DNA of 64,000 bases from Nitrospirota bacterium (GCA_026387665.1 JAPLLG010000003.1:124001-188000), one strand, 5' to 3'; numbered from the stretch's first letter, positions 53,338-63,157 are shown. Made by a program: numbers and translations. The notes: generated by a model not told the origin, from the letters alone.

Positions 53338-53387
53338 ACGCCTTCCTCCCTTCGCCACTTGAGCAGATCGGCATAGCGGCTCTGTCC

Positions 53388-53478
53388 GTCTCTCTGGTTC
53401 ATGCGGTCGATCCGGTCCGTCTGGTCTGTCCCGTCTGTCTTGTCGATCGGACAGAAAACCCAACCAGAGAGACCAGAG
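53388..53478. repeat. TCTGGT-type hairpin repeat, copy R8
   Basis: Left arm units (TCTCTGGTTCATGCGGTCGA, CGTCTGGTCTGTCCCGTCTG), core GTCGATCGGACAGAAAACCC (53442-53461), right arm AACCAGAGAGACCAGAG. It lies between the orphan antitoxin and the pgm stop. Confidence 0.7.
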
Positions 53479-53491
53479 GAGCGCTCTCTTC

Positions 53492-55141
53492 TTACTTGGC
53501 CGAGGCCAGGGCTTTAGTGATGAGGGCCTGCGCTTCGTTCTGAATCTGCTTCAGATGGTCTTTCCCGCGGAAGCTTTCGGCGTAGAGTTTGTACACGTCT
53601 TCGGTGCCGGAGGGACGGGCGGCGAACCAGCCTTGCTCGGTTACGACTTTCAATCCGCCAATGGCCGCGCCATTGCCGGGAGCCGTCGTCAATTTCGCGA
53701 GGATGGTATCGCCGGCTAATTCTGAGGCCTGCACCTGGTCGGGGGAAAGTTTCGACAGGATGGCCTTCTGCTCCGGCGTCGCGGCTGCATCGATCCGCTC
53801 GTAGACTGGCTCTCCCAGTTCTTTGGTCAGCTCCCGATACAGTTCGCCGGGATCGCGGCCGGTCTTGGCCATCATCTCCGCAGCCAGCAAGTCCATGATG
53901 AGGCCGTCCTTGTCTGTGGACCAGACCGTGCCATCGCGGCGGAGGAAGGAGGCTCCTGCGCTTTCCTCTCCGCCAAAACCAAGCGAGCCGTCCAACAATC
54001 CCTTCACGAACCATTTGAACCCGACCGGCACTTCGATCAGCTTACGTCCGAGCTTGGCCGCGACACGATCGATCAGGCTGCTGCTCACGAGCGTTTTGCC
54101 GATCGCGGCATCCGGCTTCCAGTCCGGACGGTTCGCAAAGAGATAGGCGATCGAGACGGCCAGATAATGGTTGGGGTTCATCAGGCCGGACGAGCGGGTG
54201 ACGATACCATGCCGGTCGTTGTCCGCATCGTTGCCGAAGGCGACATCGAAGCGATCCTTCAGCGCAATGAGGTTGGCCATGGCAGAGGGGGAGGAACAGT
54301 CCATGCGGATCTTGCCGTCCCAGTCGAGCGGCATGAAGCGGAAGGTCGGATCGACGGCAGGATTCACCACCTCGATGTTCAAGCCATATCGCTCTGCGAT
54401 CGGCTGCCAGTAGGCCACCCCGGCTCCGCCGAGCGGATCGATGCCGAGTTTCAAGCCGGCTGACCGCAGCAGGTCCATATCGATGATCTGCGCGAGGTCC
54501 CCGATGTAGGTCCCGAGGTAGTCATGGGGCTTGGTCGTTGCGGCCCGTCTGGCGCGGGCGTAGGGGAGGCGGGCCACTCCATGGAGATCGGCCTTCATCA
54601 AGGCGTTGGCCCGGTCCTCGATCCACTTCGTCACCACTGTATCAGCCGGCCCACCATGCGGCGGGTTGTACTTGATGCCGCCGTCTTCAGGGGGATTATG
54701 CGAGGGGGTGATGACGATGCCGTCTGCCAGGCCGGAGCTCTTGCCCCGGTTGTAGGTGAGGATCGCATGAGAGATCACCGGAGTCGGGGTGTAGCCTCCG
54801 TCCCGATCCACCATGACCAGGACTCCATTGGCTGCCAGCACCTCAAGGACGCTGGCAAAGGCCGGCTCAGACAGAGCATGGGTATCCATCCCCAGATAGA
54901 GGGGGCCGGTGATGTTCTCTCTCTTGCGGTATTCGTAGGTCGCCTGCGCAACCGCGACGATGTGGACTTCGTTAAAGCTGCGCTTGAAGGAGGTGCCTCG
55001 ATGGCCCGAGGTGCCGAAGGTGACACGCTGCTCGCGCAGGTTCGCATCAGGCTTCTCGGTGTAATAGGCCGTGATGAGGCGAGGAACATTGACCAGCATC
55101 GACGGAGGTGCCGGCTGACCTGCAAGAGAATGGTTGGCCAC
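53492..55141 (-). CDS. pgm: Phosphoglucomutase (alpha-D-glucose-phosphate specific)
   Basis: A 549-residue member of the alpha-D-phosphohexomutase family interconverting glucose-1-P and glucose-6-P. GTG 55141 gives [19 protein letters not shown], which matches the E. coli Pgm N-terminus, with AAAGGA eight bases upstream; the longer frame to 55261 has no such support. Active-site phosphoserine loop [13 protein letters not shown], metal loop [10 protein letters not shown], sugar loop [10 protein letters not shown] and phosphate-binding [11 protein letters not shown]. Confidence 0.93.
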   Translation of the reverse strand: MANHSLAGQPAPPSMLVNVPRLITAYYTEKPDANLREQRVTFGTSGHRGTSFKRSFNEVHIVAVAQATYEYRKRENITGPLYLGMDTHALSEPAFASVLEVLAANGVLVMVDRDGGYTPTPVISHAILTYNRGKSSGLADGIVITPSHNPPEDGGIKYNPPHGGPADTVVTKWIEDRANALMKADLHGVARLPYARARRAATTKPHDYLGTYIGDLAQIIDMDLLRSAGLKLGIDPLGGAGVAYWQPIAERYGLNIEVVNPAVDPTFRFMPLDWDGKIRMDCSSPSAMANLIALKDRFDVAFGNDADNDRHGIVTRSSGLMNPNHYLAVSIAYLFANRPDWKPDAAIGKTLVSSSLIDRVAAKLGRKLIEVPVGFKWFVKGLLDGSLGFGGEESAGASFLRRDGTVWSTDKDGLIMDLLAAEMMAKTGRDPGELYRELTKELGEPVYERIDAAATPEQKAILSKLSPDQVQASELAGDTILAKLTTAPGNGAAIGGLKVVTEQGWFAARPSGTEDVYKLYAESFRGKDHLKQIQNEAQALITKALASAK

Positions 55142-55277
55142 GATATGATCCTTTGGTCCAGATTGGGAACGGTGTACCGCTGCGCGGTATATCTCTGCTC
55201 CAGGGCCTCTGTCAAACCTGGATGCGTTGCGCCCACACGACACGTCATTGCGTCGAGACAATCAGTGGGTCGATCGT

Positions 55278-58200
55278 CTATTGACCAGGGGGCGCCTCCT
55301 GATTTTTCTTCCGATGAAGCAGCTCATACAGGATCGGTAACACGACAAGAATCAAGACCGCTGAAGTCAGCATGCCACCCACCACGACGCGGGCCAGCGG
55401 TTGTTGGGACTGGGCCCCGATGCCGGTCGCGACCGCTGCAGGCAGGAGCCCGATCGCCGCCGCCAGCGACGTCATCAAGACCGGGCGCATTCGCACTTCA
55501 GCGCTTTTCATGATGGCCGCTCTGACCTCGTGTCCTTCCCCGATCAGATCGCGGATACGGCATACGAGAATCAGCCCGCCCTGCACAGCCACGCCAAAGA
55601 GCGAAATGAACCCCACGGCGGCGGAGATACTGAAGTGCGTTCCCGTCATCGCGAGCGCGAAGACCCCTCCCACGAGGGCAAACGGCACGGAGATCAAGAC
55701 CAAGAGCGCATCGCGGAGAGAATTGACGACAAAATACACGAGGAACAGGATAATCAGAAGCGTCAGGGGCACGATGACGATGAGACGCCGTTTTTCATCC
55801 TGCAACTGGTCAAATTCACCATGCCACTCCATGCGATAGCCCTCCGGCAAGGTCACCTGCTTGGCGATTCGCTGCTGCGCGTCCGTCACCGTCCCTTCCA
55901 AATCACGCCCCCGCACGCTGAACTTGATGGGAATATACCGCTCGTTGTTCTCCCGATACACGATGAAGGCGCCGGTCTGCTCGGTGATCGAGGCCAACTG
56001 TTTGAGCGGGATCCTGGCTCCCTCCGGCGTATTGACTTGGATATTGCCAATCGCGTCCGCGTCCTGACGATAGTCCTGTTTGAACCGGACGACAAGATCG
56101 AACCACTTTTCTCCTTCATACACCTGCGTGACGGCCTGCCCACCGATGGCCGCCTGCACCACGTTATTGACGTCGCCCACCTTAAGCCCGTAACGCGCGC
56201 AGGCCTGACGGTCCACCTCGAGCACGAGATTCGGTTGGCCGAGCAGATGTAAGACGCCCAGGTCTTTCACCCCCGGCACCTGCTCCATCACATGTTTGAT
56301 TTGGGCCGCCTGCGCTTCCAGCACATGCAGGTCGCTCCCATACAGCTTGACGGCATTTTCCCCCTTCACACCGGACATGGCTTCTTGCACGTTATCTTGG
56401 ATCGCCTGAGAGAAATTGAACGTCACCCCGGGGATCGCGGACAGTTCCCGTTCGATCTCATCGATCAAGTCCCGTTTGGTCGAAAGGGTCTTCCGCCACT
56501 CTGCCTTCGGCTTGAGGTTCACCAGAAATTCCGCATTGAAGAAACTGGTGGGATCTGTGCCGTCGTCGGGGCGACCCAGTTGAGACGCCACACTGACCAC
56601 CTCGGGAAATTGCTTGAAGATCGCGCGGACCTCTGTCACCAGCCGGCTGGCTTCCTCGAATGAAATGTCCACCGGCATCGTCGTCCGCACCCAGATATTC
56701 CCTTCCTCCAATGCCGGCATGAACTCTCCGCCGATGAACGGCACCAGGCTCAGCGAGCACACCAACACCGCAATGGCCAGGCCGATCACCGCCCGTGGAC
56801 GATCGAGCGCCCATCCCAACACCGCGAGGTACCGTCGCTTGATGACTTCGACAATCTTTGTGTCCCGCTCCTGGATGGGACCGGTCAGAAGAAAGGAACA
56901 GAGGGCCGGGGCCAGCGTGAACGCCATGAGTAGAGCCCCGGTCAAGGCCAACCCATAAGTGAGCGACATCGGCGCGAAGATCTTGCCGGGGACTCCGGTC
57001 ATCGTAAACAACGGCACAAAGGCGACGATGATGATGGTCGTCGCAAAGAAGATCGGGCGGCCCACTTCGCGGGCGGCCCTCACGATATGCATCGGCACGG
57101 TGAGGTTGGGGCTTCGCTTGTGTGCCAGATGGAAGAAAATACTTTCGACCATGATGAGCGTCGAATCCACAATGATGCCGAAGTCGATGGCGCCGAGCGA
57201 GATCAGGTTGGCCGAATCTCCCCGCGCCACCAAAATACAAAACGTAAAGAACAGGGCAATGGGAACCGTGAGGGCCACGATCATCGCCGTTCGGAAATGG
57301 CCCAAGAACACATAGAGGATGATCGAGACGAGCAGAATCCCGGCGATAAGAATATCCACGACCGTTTCGATGGTCGTATGGATCAAGACGGTTCGATCAT
57401 AGAACGTCTTGACGGTCACACCTTGCGGCAATTTCTTGCTATTGAGTTCGTCCACCTTCCGATGGACCTGCTCCAATACCGGTAGTGCTTTCGCGCCGCG
57501 CTGCAGAAGGACAACACCTTCCACCACATCGTCCCGATCGTCGATCCCGACTTTCCCCAGCCGGACGCGATAGCCCATGCTGGTTTCCCCGAGATTTCGG
57601 ATGAGCACGGGGGTACCGGCCTTTTCGGCCACCACTGCCGCCGTGATATCGTCCAAGCTCTGAATCAGCCCCATCCCGCGGATATTAAAATTTTGCCCGC
57701 CCTGGGTAAGATAATTGCCCCCCACATCCGTGTTGTTTTTGGCCAGCGCGTCCATGACTTGATCGAGCGTGACGTCGTAACTGATCAACTGCCCCGGGTC
57801 TAACTCAACGTGGTACTCCTTCGTCGTGCCCCCGAACGTCGAGACATCGATAATTCCCGGTATGCGCTTAAACTCTCGACGGATCTGCCAATCCTGCACC
57901 GTCTTGAGATCGGTGAGCGTTTTCTTCTCACCAACCAGCTCATATCGATAGATTTCCGCGATCGCCGACCAGGGGGAAATCGCCGGCTGTATATTTTGAG
58001 GCAGCGCGATCATCTGGAGTCGGTTGAGAACTTCTTGTCGATCCCGAAAATAGTCTGTGCCGAAATCAAAATAGACCTTAATGTCGCTCAATCCAAAGAT
58101 CGAGAGTGAGCGAATATCCGTCAGGCCTGGCATTCCCTGGAGCCCGATTTCGAGCGGGAGCGTAATGGCTCGCTCGATCTGTTCCGAAGACCAGCCCGGA

Positions 58201-58358
58201 TACTGCGTGATGACCTCAATCATGGGCGGGGAGGGGTCGGGGTAGGCCACGACATCGAGGATGTGAAAGGCGTAGAGCCCGCTGCACATCAGCACGAGCC
58301 CGACCACACAGACAAAGAGCCGTTGGCTAAGCGAAAACTGTATCAACCGTTCAAGCAT
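55278..58358 (-). CDS. CzcA/CusA-type heavy-metal RND efflux pump
   Basis: A 1026-residue RND inner-membrane transporter of the heavy-metal efflux (HME) class. Twelve transmembrane segments in the usual 1+5 / 1+5 pattern and two large periplasmic loops; TM4 carries DFGIIVDSTLIMVES, matching the HME DFGxxxD proton-relay motif. No Cus-type methionine triad was pinned down, so the metal (Zn/Co/Cd or Cu/Ag) is open. The usual czcB (fusion protein) and czcC (outer membrane) genes are absent on both sides. Confidence 0.9.
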   Translation of the reverse strand: MLERLIQFSLSQRLFVCVVGLVLMCSGLYAFHILDVVAYPDPSPPMIEVITQYPGWSSEQIERAITLPLEIGLQGMPGLTDIRSLSIFGLSDIKVYFDFGTDYFRDRQEVLNRLQMIALPQNIQPAISPWSAIAEIYRYELVGEKKTLTDLKTVQDWQIRREFKRIPGIIDVSTFGGTTKEYHVELDPGQLISYDVTLDQVMDALAKNNTDVGGNYLTQGGQNFNIRGMGLIQSLDDITAAVVAEKAGTPVLIRNLGETSMGYRVRLGKVGIDDRDDVVEGVVLLQRGAKALPVLEQVHRKVDELNSKKLPQGVTVKTFYDRTVLIHTTIETVVDILIAGILLVSIILYVFLGHFRTAMIVALTVPIALFFTFCILVARGDSANLISLGAIDFGIIVDSTLIMVESIFFHLAHKRSPNLTVPMHIVRAAREVGRPIFFATTIIIVAFVPLFTMTGVPGKIFAPMSLTYGLALTGALLMAFTLAPALCSFLLTGPIQERDTKIVEVIKRRYLAVLGWALDRPRAVIGLAIAVLVCSLSLVPFIGGEFMPALEEGNIWVRTTMPVDISFEEASRLVTEVRAIFKQFPEVVSVASQLGRPDDGTDPTSFFNAEFLVNLKPKAEWRKTLSTKRDLIDEIERELSAIPGVTFNFSQAIQDNVQEAMSGVKGENAVKLYGSDLHVLEAQAAQIKHVMEQVPGVKDLGVLHLLGQPNLVLEVDRQACARYGLKVGDVNNVVQAAIGGQAVTQVYEGEKWFDLVVRFKQDYRQDADAIGNIQVNTPEGARIPLKQLASITEQTGAFIVYRENNERYIPIKFSVRGRDLEGTVTDAQQRIAKQVTLPEGYRMEWHGEFDQLQDEKRRLIVIVPLTLLIILFLVYFVVNSLRDALLVLISVPFALVGGVFALAMTGTHFSISAAVGFISLFGVAVQGGLILVCRIRDLIGEGHEVRAAIMKSAEVRMRPVLMTSLAAAIGLLPAAVATGIGAQSQQPLARVVVGGMLTSAVLILVVLPILYELLHRKKNQEAPPGQ

Positions 58359-58447
58359 GAATACTCCTCTTTACGAGACTGCGCCACGGCAATAACACGA
58401 TCGACATGGAAATCGAGTGGAATGGGCGCGGGTCGAACGAGGAAGAA

Positions 58448-58786
58448 TCAGATTCGAAAGGTGCAGAATCGTTGGTGGAGAGGATCTTGCGATGGGGCCA
58501 CGAACAAGCATGAACGCAGTAGCGGAAACGACTGCGGAAGCGTGAGGGAGAGGATGCGTTCGGCACAAGCCCCGCCGACCAGCATGGCGGCGTCGAGCTT
58601 CCCACGCACTTCATCACCGTCCACATCAACAATGACACCGGCGGTTGCGTGCGGGATCCCGATATCATCGGTCAGGTCGAAGGAGTCGGCCCAGGCAAGC
58701 CCGCCGACCAATACCCAAATGCAGAGGACGAGTATCACGTTGAACGAAAGAGGCTGGCCTTGTACACGTCCGCACAAACTCATCAT
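58448..58786 (-). CDS. Small secreted hypothetical protein upstream of the RND pump
   Basis: A 112-residue protein with a signal segment (PLSFNVILVLCIWVLVGGLAWADSF). The mature part has DIGIPHATAGVIVDVDGDEVRGKLDAAML, then a Cys-containing region (VGGACAERIL) and a hydrophobic tail. Same strand as the pump, 89 bp upstream, so possibly part of its operon. Family not recognised. Confidence 0.5.
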   Translation of the reverse strand: MMSLCGRVQGQPLSFNVILVLCIWVLVGGLAWADSFDLTDDIGIPHATAGVIVDVDGDEVRGKLDAAMLVGGACAERILSLTLPQSFPLLRSCLFVAPSQDPLHQRFCTFRI

Positions 58787-58993
58787 TGAAGGGCAAACTC
58801 CTATGTAAAAAGATACACCGCTTTACTCATTAAGCGCAAATGATCCGGCAATATCGACAGGGACATGATGGCAAGGGGATTTACTTCCGCGAAGGAGAAG
58901 CGTAAAGGGTGAGGGGTCGGACAGATGATGGCGCCCGTGATCGCTCCATGAGTTGACATAATAGTTCTTATCAGACGTAGAGATTTCCCATTT

Positions 58994-59626
58994 ATGCCCC
59001 TTGAACTGCTGACTCGCATCCAACATGAGCTATCGATTACCGGTAGCGCCATCCATGAAACCGTGCTGGCCATCGCCGAGCGAGTCAATCGCAAGGTGCA
59101 GGTGCTGCGCCTCCATAGCCAAGCGGCCCAATTGCTGCGCCAGATCGAACAGGTCCATAGTGACCTCGGCAGCCAGATTGCGGGGCTCTCCTCCCGGAGA
59201 ATTCCGTTCAGTTCCACGTCACTCGTTCCGCCCGATCAGTTGGAACAGCTCATCAGCCAGGCTGGCCAACGTATTCAACAGCTCAAGCATATGCTGGCCA
59301 CCGTGGACAGTCAGATCCGCGAGCTCCGGCTGGAAACGATCCACCATGAGCTCCTGACGCTGCAACAGGATTTGAGCCTTCGCGCCGCAGCCCTTGAACG
59401 GTTCCCGGTCATCCAGGGCTCATCCGTCATCGGAAAAACTCTCGCTGAAATGGGGCTGCCTGCATCGGTTCGTCTAGTGACCATCATTCGCGGCCCCTTT
59501 CTCGTGCCTCCCGAGGAGGCCCTTGCGCTCCGCACCGGCGATGTGGCGGTGATGATCGGGCCGCAGGCAGATCTTGCGCTGATTGCCTCATGGTTCACTC
59601 AGACGCGAAACAGCAAACCTGCCTAA
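58994..59626 (+). CDS. RCK_C (TrkA-C) domain protein
   Basis: A 210-residue protein. Residues 1 to about 130 are helical and look coiled-coil (RQIEQVHSDLGSQIAGL; QLISQAGQRIQQLKHMLATVDSQIRELRLE). The C-terminus is an RCK_C domain (SSVIGKTLAEMGLPASVRLVTIIRGPFLVPPEEALALRTGDVAVMIGPQ), which binds ligands and gates K+ channels or transporters. There is no RCK_N domain or membrane segment, and no transporter gene nearby. Confidence 0.75.
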   Translation: MPLELLTRIQHELSITGSAIHETVLAIAERVNRKVQVLRLHSQAAQLLRQIEQVHSDLGSQIAGLSSRRIPFSSTSLVPPDQLEQLISQAGQRIQQLKHMLATVDSQIRELRLETIHHELLTLQQDLSLRAAALERFPVIQGSSVIGKTLAEMGLPASVRLVTIIRGPFLVPPEEALALRTGDVAVMIGPQADLALIASWFTQTRNSKPA

Positions 59627-59750
59627 CAGGCTGTTGAAAAAGTCCGCCAGCGTCGTTCTCGCGTCGCTCAGAGGCTCAACGTACCGCAGAGAGTACGCGT
59701 CGCCTCTTCGCTCGCTGCGGCCTTGCTGGACGACCTTTTTGAACAGCCTG
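59627..59750. repeat. ~123-bp dispersed inverted-repeat element, copy 2
   Basis: CAGGCTGTTGAAAAAGTCCG ... GACGACCTTTTTGAACAGCC-TG, with internal GGCTCAACGTACC and CGCCTCTTCGCTCGCTGCGG shared with 34516-34637. It begins directly after TAA 59624-59626. Confidence 0.8.
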
Positions 59751-59800
59751 CAAAGCGATGGGAGGACCGTAGCGGCAAGACGAGCCCCCTCTCCTTGCGG

Positions 59801-59818
59801 TACAATTCTCACAGGAGG
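59801..59818 (+). promoter_or_regulatory. -10 box and ribosome site of the HtrA-like gene
   Basis: TACAAT (59801-59806) with no strong -35, then AGGAGG (59813-59818), ten bases before ATG 59828. Confidence 0.4.
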
Positions 59819-59827
59819 AACTGAATC

Positions 59828-61219
59828 ATGCGTACGTGGCACATCCTCATCTGCCTCGGATTCTTGGCCTGGCAGGGCAACCAGACAACCTGGGCCGCGC
59901 CAGCCGTGGAGCCGGTCGCGCTCAAGTCCAGCGACTCGCCGGGCCTCCGCCTCCTGGAAGAGATTCAAACTGTCATTACCGACCTGGCCGAATCGGCAAA
60001 ACCCTCCGTCGTGAATCTCATTCCCCTCTCCGGGCCAGGACGAGGACGGGATCTTTCTCAAGAGCGGCTTCCCAATGTCTCAGGCTCAGGGTCCGGTGTC
60101 GTCATCGATCCCAACGGGTACATCATCACCAACAACCATGTGATCGGCGAGGCGACGGAAATTGAAGTCCGTTTTTCCGATACGTCCAAACTGATCGCGC
60201 AGGTCGTCGGCAAAGATCAGGATACGGACTTGGCCGTCCTCAAGGTGACCGCCGATCATCCCCTCTCCAGCGCGAAGTTCGGCGATTCGTCCAGCGTGCG
60301 CGTCGGCCAATGGGTGCTCGCAGTGGGCAATCCATTCGGACTCGATCGAACCGTGACGCTCGGCGTGGTCAGCGGGATCGGCCGGGAGAATATCAATCTC
60401 TCGCGCTATGAAAACTTCATTCAGACGGACGCCTCCATCAATCCCGGCAACTCGGGCGGCCCCCTCTTCAATCTGCGCGGTGAAATCATCGGCATCAATA
60501 CCGCGATCATCAACTTCGCCCAAGGGATCGGCTTTGCCATTCCGTCCAACATGGCCAAGCATGTGATTCAGCAATTGATCGCTCAAGGGCGGGTGACGAG
60601 GGGCTGGCTGGGCGTCGGCATCCAACCGCTCACGGTGGAGTTGGCACGCAAGTTCGGCGTGAAGGAAAGCGAAGGGGTCCTGATCAACGAAGTCTTCGAG
60701 AAGGACCCGGCTGCGGCCGCCGGGGTCAAGCCGGGCGACATCCTCACCCGCATCGACGGCACCGTCATCGACACGCCCAGCCGGCTGTCGCGGGTCGTGG
60801 CGGGATTGCTCCCCGGCGCCACGGCAAAAGTCGAAATCGTCCGCGATCAGCAGCGCCTGGTGCTGGACGTCGCCCTCATCGAACGCCACGACCATGCCGT
60901 CACGACGTCCCTGCCCCAGACCCGCACCGACGTGAAACTCGGACTGGACGTGCAGGATCTGACAACAAGCCTCGCCGATAAATTCAAACTGCGGGAAAGC
61001 CGCGGAGTACTCATCTCCAAGGTGGAGCCTGGCAGCCTCGCCCAAGCGGAAGGGCTCCATGAAGGAGACCTGATCAAGGAAGTGAACCGCGTGGAGGTGG
61101 GATCGGTCGGAGAATTCAGCAACGCGGTCTCGAAAGTCCGACGCGGCGACACCATCCTGCTTCGCGTGCTGCGAGAAAGCCGCGCGTTCTACGTGGTGCT
61201 GAAATCGACCGAGCCCTGA
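59828..61219 (+). CDS. HtrA/DegP-like periplasmic serine protease
   Basis: A 463-residue S1C protease: signal peptide (1 to about 24, ending TWAAP), protease domain with His in NNHVIGEATE, Asp in DTDLAVLKV and Ser in NPGNSGGPLF, then two PDZ domains (from about 265, WLGVGIQPLTVELARKFG; from about 365, KLGLDVQDLTTSLADKFK). Two PDZ domains put it with DegP/DegQ rather than DegS. It degrades or chaperones misfolded envelope proteins. Confidence 0.93.
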   Translation: MRTWHILICLGFLAWQGNQTTWAAPAVEPVALKSSDSPGLRLLEEIQTVITDLAESAKPSVVNLIPLSGPGRGRDLSQERLPNVSGSGSGVVIDPNGYIITNNHVIGEATEIEVRFSDTSKLIAQVVGKDQDTDLAVLKVTADHPLSSAKFGDSSSVRVGQWVLAVGNPFGLDRTVTLGVVSGIGRENINLSRYENFIQTDASINPGNSGGPLFNLRGEIIGINTAIINFAQGIGFAIPSNMAKHVIQQLIAQGRVTRGWLGVGIQPLTVELARKFGVKESEGVLINEVFEKDPAAAAGVKPGDILTRIDGTVIDTPSRLSRVVAGLLPGATAKVEIVRDQQRLVLDVALIERHDHAVTTSLPQTRTDVKLGLDVQDLTTSLADKFKLRESRGVLISKVEPGSLAQAEGLHEGDLIKEVNRVEVGSVGEFSNAVSKVRRGDTILLRVLRESRAFYVVLKSTEP

Positions 61220-61243
61220 CGGATCGCCTCGCCGCTTGCGCCG

Positions 61244-61945
61244 CTAGCTCGTCAACCAGCCTTGGTCGGCAAAGCTGACATAGCGCCCATCGCCGACGAC
61301 CAGATGGTCCAACACCTGAATCCCCAAGAGCTGTCCCGCCGACACCAACCGTGCCGTCAGCACTCGATCCTCCTGGCTCGGCGTCGGATCACCGCTGGGA
61401 TGGTTGTGCAAGAAGATCACAGCCGCCGCGGATTCCTTGACCGCAAGCGTAAAGACTTCTCTCGGATGGACAATGCTGAGCGTCAAGCTGCCTGATGACA
61501 CCGTCGCATCTCGCAGGATGGCATGTTTGGCATCCAACAACACCACTTTAAAGATTTCATGACGGAGATCGCGCAGCGCGGGATGATAATGGGTGAAGAG
61601 CTCGCGGCTGGAGGTAATCTTCGTGCCTTTCGTCAGAGGACCAGCCAGGGCCCGTTTCCCCAACTCCAGCGCCGCCTTCAGTTGAGCCGCTTTCGCGGTC
61701 CCGACGCCCGGAACGGCGCAGAGCTCCTCAATGCCACATTGCGCAAGCCCTGCCAGCCCTCCCAGCCGATCAAGAATGTCCATTCCAACCTGGACCGCTG
61801 AACAGCGCCGACGCCCGACTCGAAGCAGAATGGCGAGCAGTTGCGCGTCGGTCAATGCCTGTGAACCTTGAGCCAATAATCGTTCGCGCGGCCGTTCCAT
61901 TTCGGGCCATTGCGCAATCCCTTGCCCCGCTTTCTTGCTCGCCAT
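61244..61945 (-). CDS. radC: RadC/MPN (JAMM) domain protein
   Basis: A 233-residue RadC-family protein: N-terminal helix-hairpin-helix-like region (LTDAQLLAILLRVGRRRCSAVQ, LCAVPGVGTAKAAQLKAALELG) and a C-terminal JAB/MPN domain with HxHx7D-type metal ligands (FLHNHPSGDPTPSQED) and a conserved upstream Glu. ATG 61945 is chosen, with GGGGGCC upstream; the frame extends nine codons further. The role in DNA repair is disputed for the family. Convergent with the HtrA-like gene. Confidence 0.9.
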   Translation of the reverse strand: MASKKAGQGIAQWPEMERPRERLLAQGSQALTDAQLLAILLRVGRRRCSAVQVGMDILDRLGGLAGLAQCGIEELCAVPGVGTAKAAQLKAALELGKRALAGPLTKGTKITSSRELFTHYHPALRDLRHEIFKVVLLDAKHAILRDATVSSGSLTLSIVHPREVFTLAVKESAAAVIFLHNHPSGDPTPSQEDRVLTARLVSAGQLLGIQVLDHLVVGDGRYVSFADQGWLTS

Positions 61946-62126
61946 AGTGGCCCCCTGCACAAAAAGTGACACTCCGGACGTTTTTGTACTGGCGCTAGTC
62001 CCCTTACTGCCTACTCATGACAAATACGTATAGCCTAACCTATTGAAATTACGTACATCGATCGATTGGCGCAGGTTTTGCTTTAACACGCTGGCAGCAG
62101 TGCACATCACAATCAAGGAGGATTCG

Positions 62127-62300
62127 ATGGGATGTCCGAAATGCAAAGGCCTCATGATGTTGGAGCGGTTCTCAGACTTCTTTTTGATATTTTACGCCTG
62201 GAAGTGCATTAACTGCGGCGCGATCATCGACCGCACCATTTCGAATAACCGGCGGAAGAGCTTGGCCGTTCAGGAACCCCAAGCAGTGGCGACCCGCTAA
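62127..62300 (+). CDS. Small zinc-ribbon protein
   Basis: A 57-residue protein: CPKC near the N-terminus and CINC about 25 residues later form a zinc ribbon around FSDFFLIFYAWK. A strong AAGGAGG site sits six bases upstream of ATG 62127. Such proteins are common in Nitrospirota and Deltaproteobacteria with no known role. Confidence 0.65.
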   Translation: MGCPKCKGLMMLERFSDFFLIFYAWKCINCGAIIDRTISNNRRKSLAVQEPQAVATR

Positions 62301-62575
62301 GACCATCGCGATTCGTCTCCGCTGGTCGCCACTCGTGGTCGCCGTAATCATGCGTCGACCGTATGGCCCCTCATGCCGCTACATCGCCAGGCGGCATTAT
62401 AAGCAACCCCACAAAAGTCGTCAAAACGCTTCCATTTCTCACGCCAGCTCCTCGTGACCAGCCGCACCAGCGCGCCGGATAAATCCCGCAAATCTCCGCC
62501 ACAGCAGTCACCTTGACCCCTTCAAAAACGCTATGTTAGAGTCAGTTGCTCCTGAAATGCCTCTCACCTGAAATT
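62301..62575. other. Intergenic region before rsmD
   Basis: I see no gene. It contains TTGACC (62513-62518)-18 bp-TAGAGT (62537-62542), a plausible promoter 34 bp before the rsmD ATG. Confidence 0.45.
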
Positions 62576-63157
62576 ATGCGTATCATTGCCGGATCCCACC
62601 GAGGCCGACGCCTCAGTGGACCAGAAGGGACGGCTCTCCGCCCCACATCAGATAAGGTTCGTGAGGCCCTCTTTTCGATTCTGGGGCCTCAGGTGATTGG
62701 CAGCCGTTTTCTGGATTTGTACGCCGGCACAGGAGCCGTCGGGATTGAAGCCTTAAGCCGTGGCGCCGCAACCGTCACCTTTGTCGAATCAGACCCCAAG
62801 GCTGTGAAGCTGTTACAGAAAAATCTACAGGCCTGTCAGCTGCTCGACCGGGCCAAGGTCTGCGTGGGACAGGCCGCCACCTTTCTCGCGCGACAAGACT
62901 GGTGGGAAGGCCCCTATGACATCTTCTTTGCGGATCCGCCCTATGCCGCGCTGGATGAGCTAGAGATCCTGATCCATGCCTGGAGACCAGGACTGCTATC
63001 GGAAGAGGCGACCGTGATGATTGAACAGGACTCGCGCACAACATTGCCAGACTCGATCGACCACGCGACCCTGGCGCGGCGATACGTCTACGGCGACACC
63101 GCACTCTATCGGTATCGCCTATCCACATCAGACATGGCAGAGTCACCCGCATCATGA
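62576..63157 (+). CDS. rsmD: 16S rRNA (guanine966-N2)-methyltransferase RsmD
   Basis: A 193-residue SAM-dependent methyltransferase. It starts MRIIAGSHRGRRLSGPEG, has LRPTSDKVREALFSIL, SAM motif I FLDLYAGTGAVGIEALSRGA and catalytic motif IV ADPPYA. ATG 62576 is chosen; ten upstream codons lack similarity. The stop overlaps coaD (ATGA), the classical rsmD-coaD pair. Confidence 0.92.
   Translation: MRIIAGSHRGRRLSGPEGTALRPTSDKVREALFSILGPQVIGSRFLDLYAGTGAVGIEALSRGAATVTFVESDPKAVKLLQKNLQACQLLDRAKVCVGQAATFLARQDWWEGPYDIFFADPPYAALDELEILIHAWRPGLLSEEATVMIEQDSRTTLPDSIDHATLARRYVYGDTALYRYRLSTSDMAESPAS

Noticed and set aside
27720-53478. TCTGGT-type repeats as a CRISPR array
   Set aside because: Units are degenerate, about 9 nt, without unique spacers, and no cas genes are in the window.
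36023-53478. Hairpin repeats as integron attC sites
   Set aside because: They separate TA cassettes and fold as imperfect hairpins, but the paired GTTRRRY/RYYYAAC boxes are not found at their ends and there is no integrase here.
58801-59217. Minus-strand 138-codon frame opposite the RCK_C gene
   Set aside because: It overlaps the better-supported RCK_C gene and has no recognisable features.
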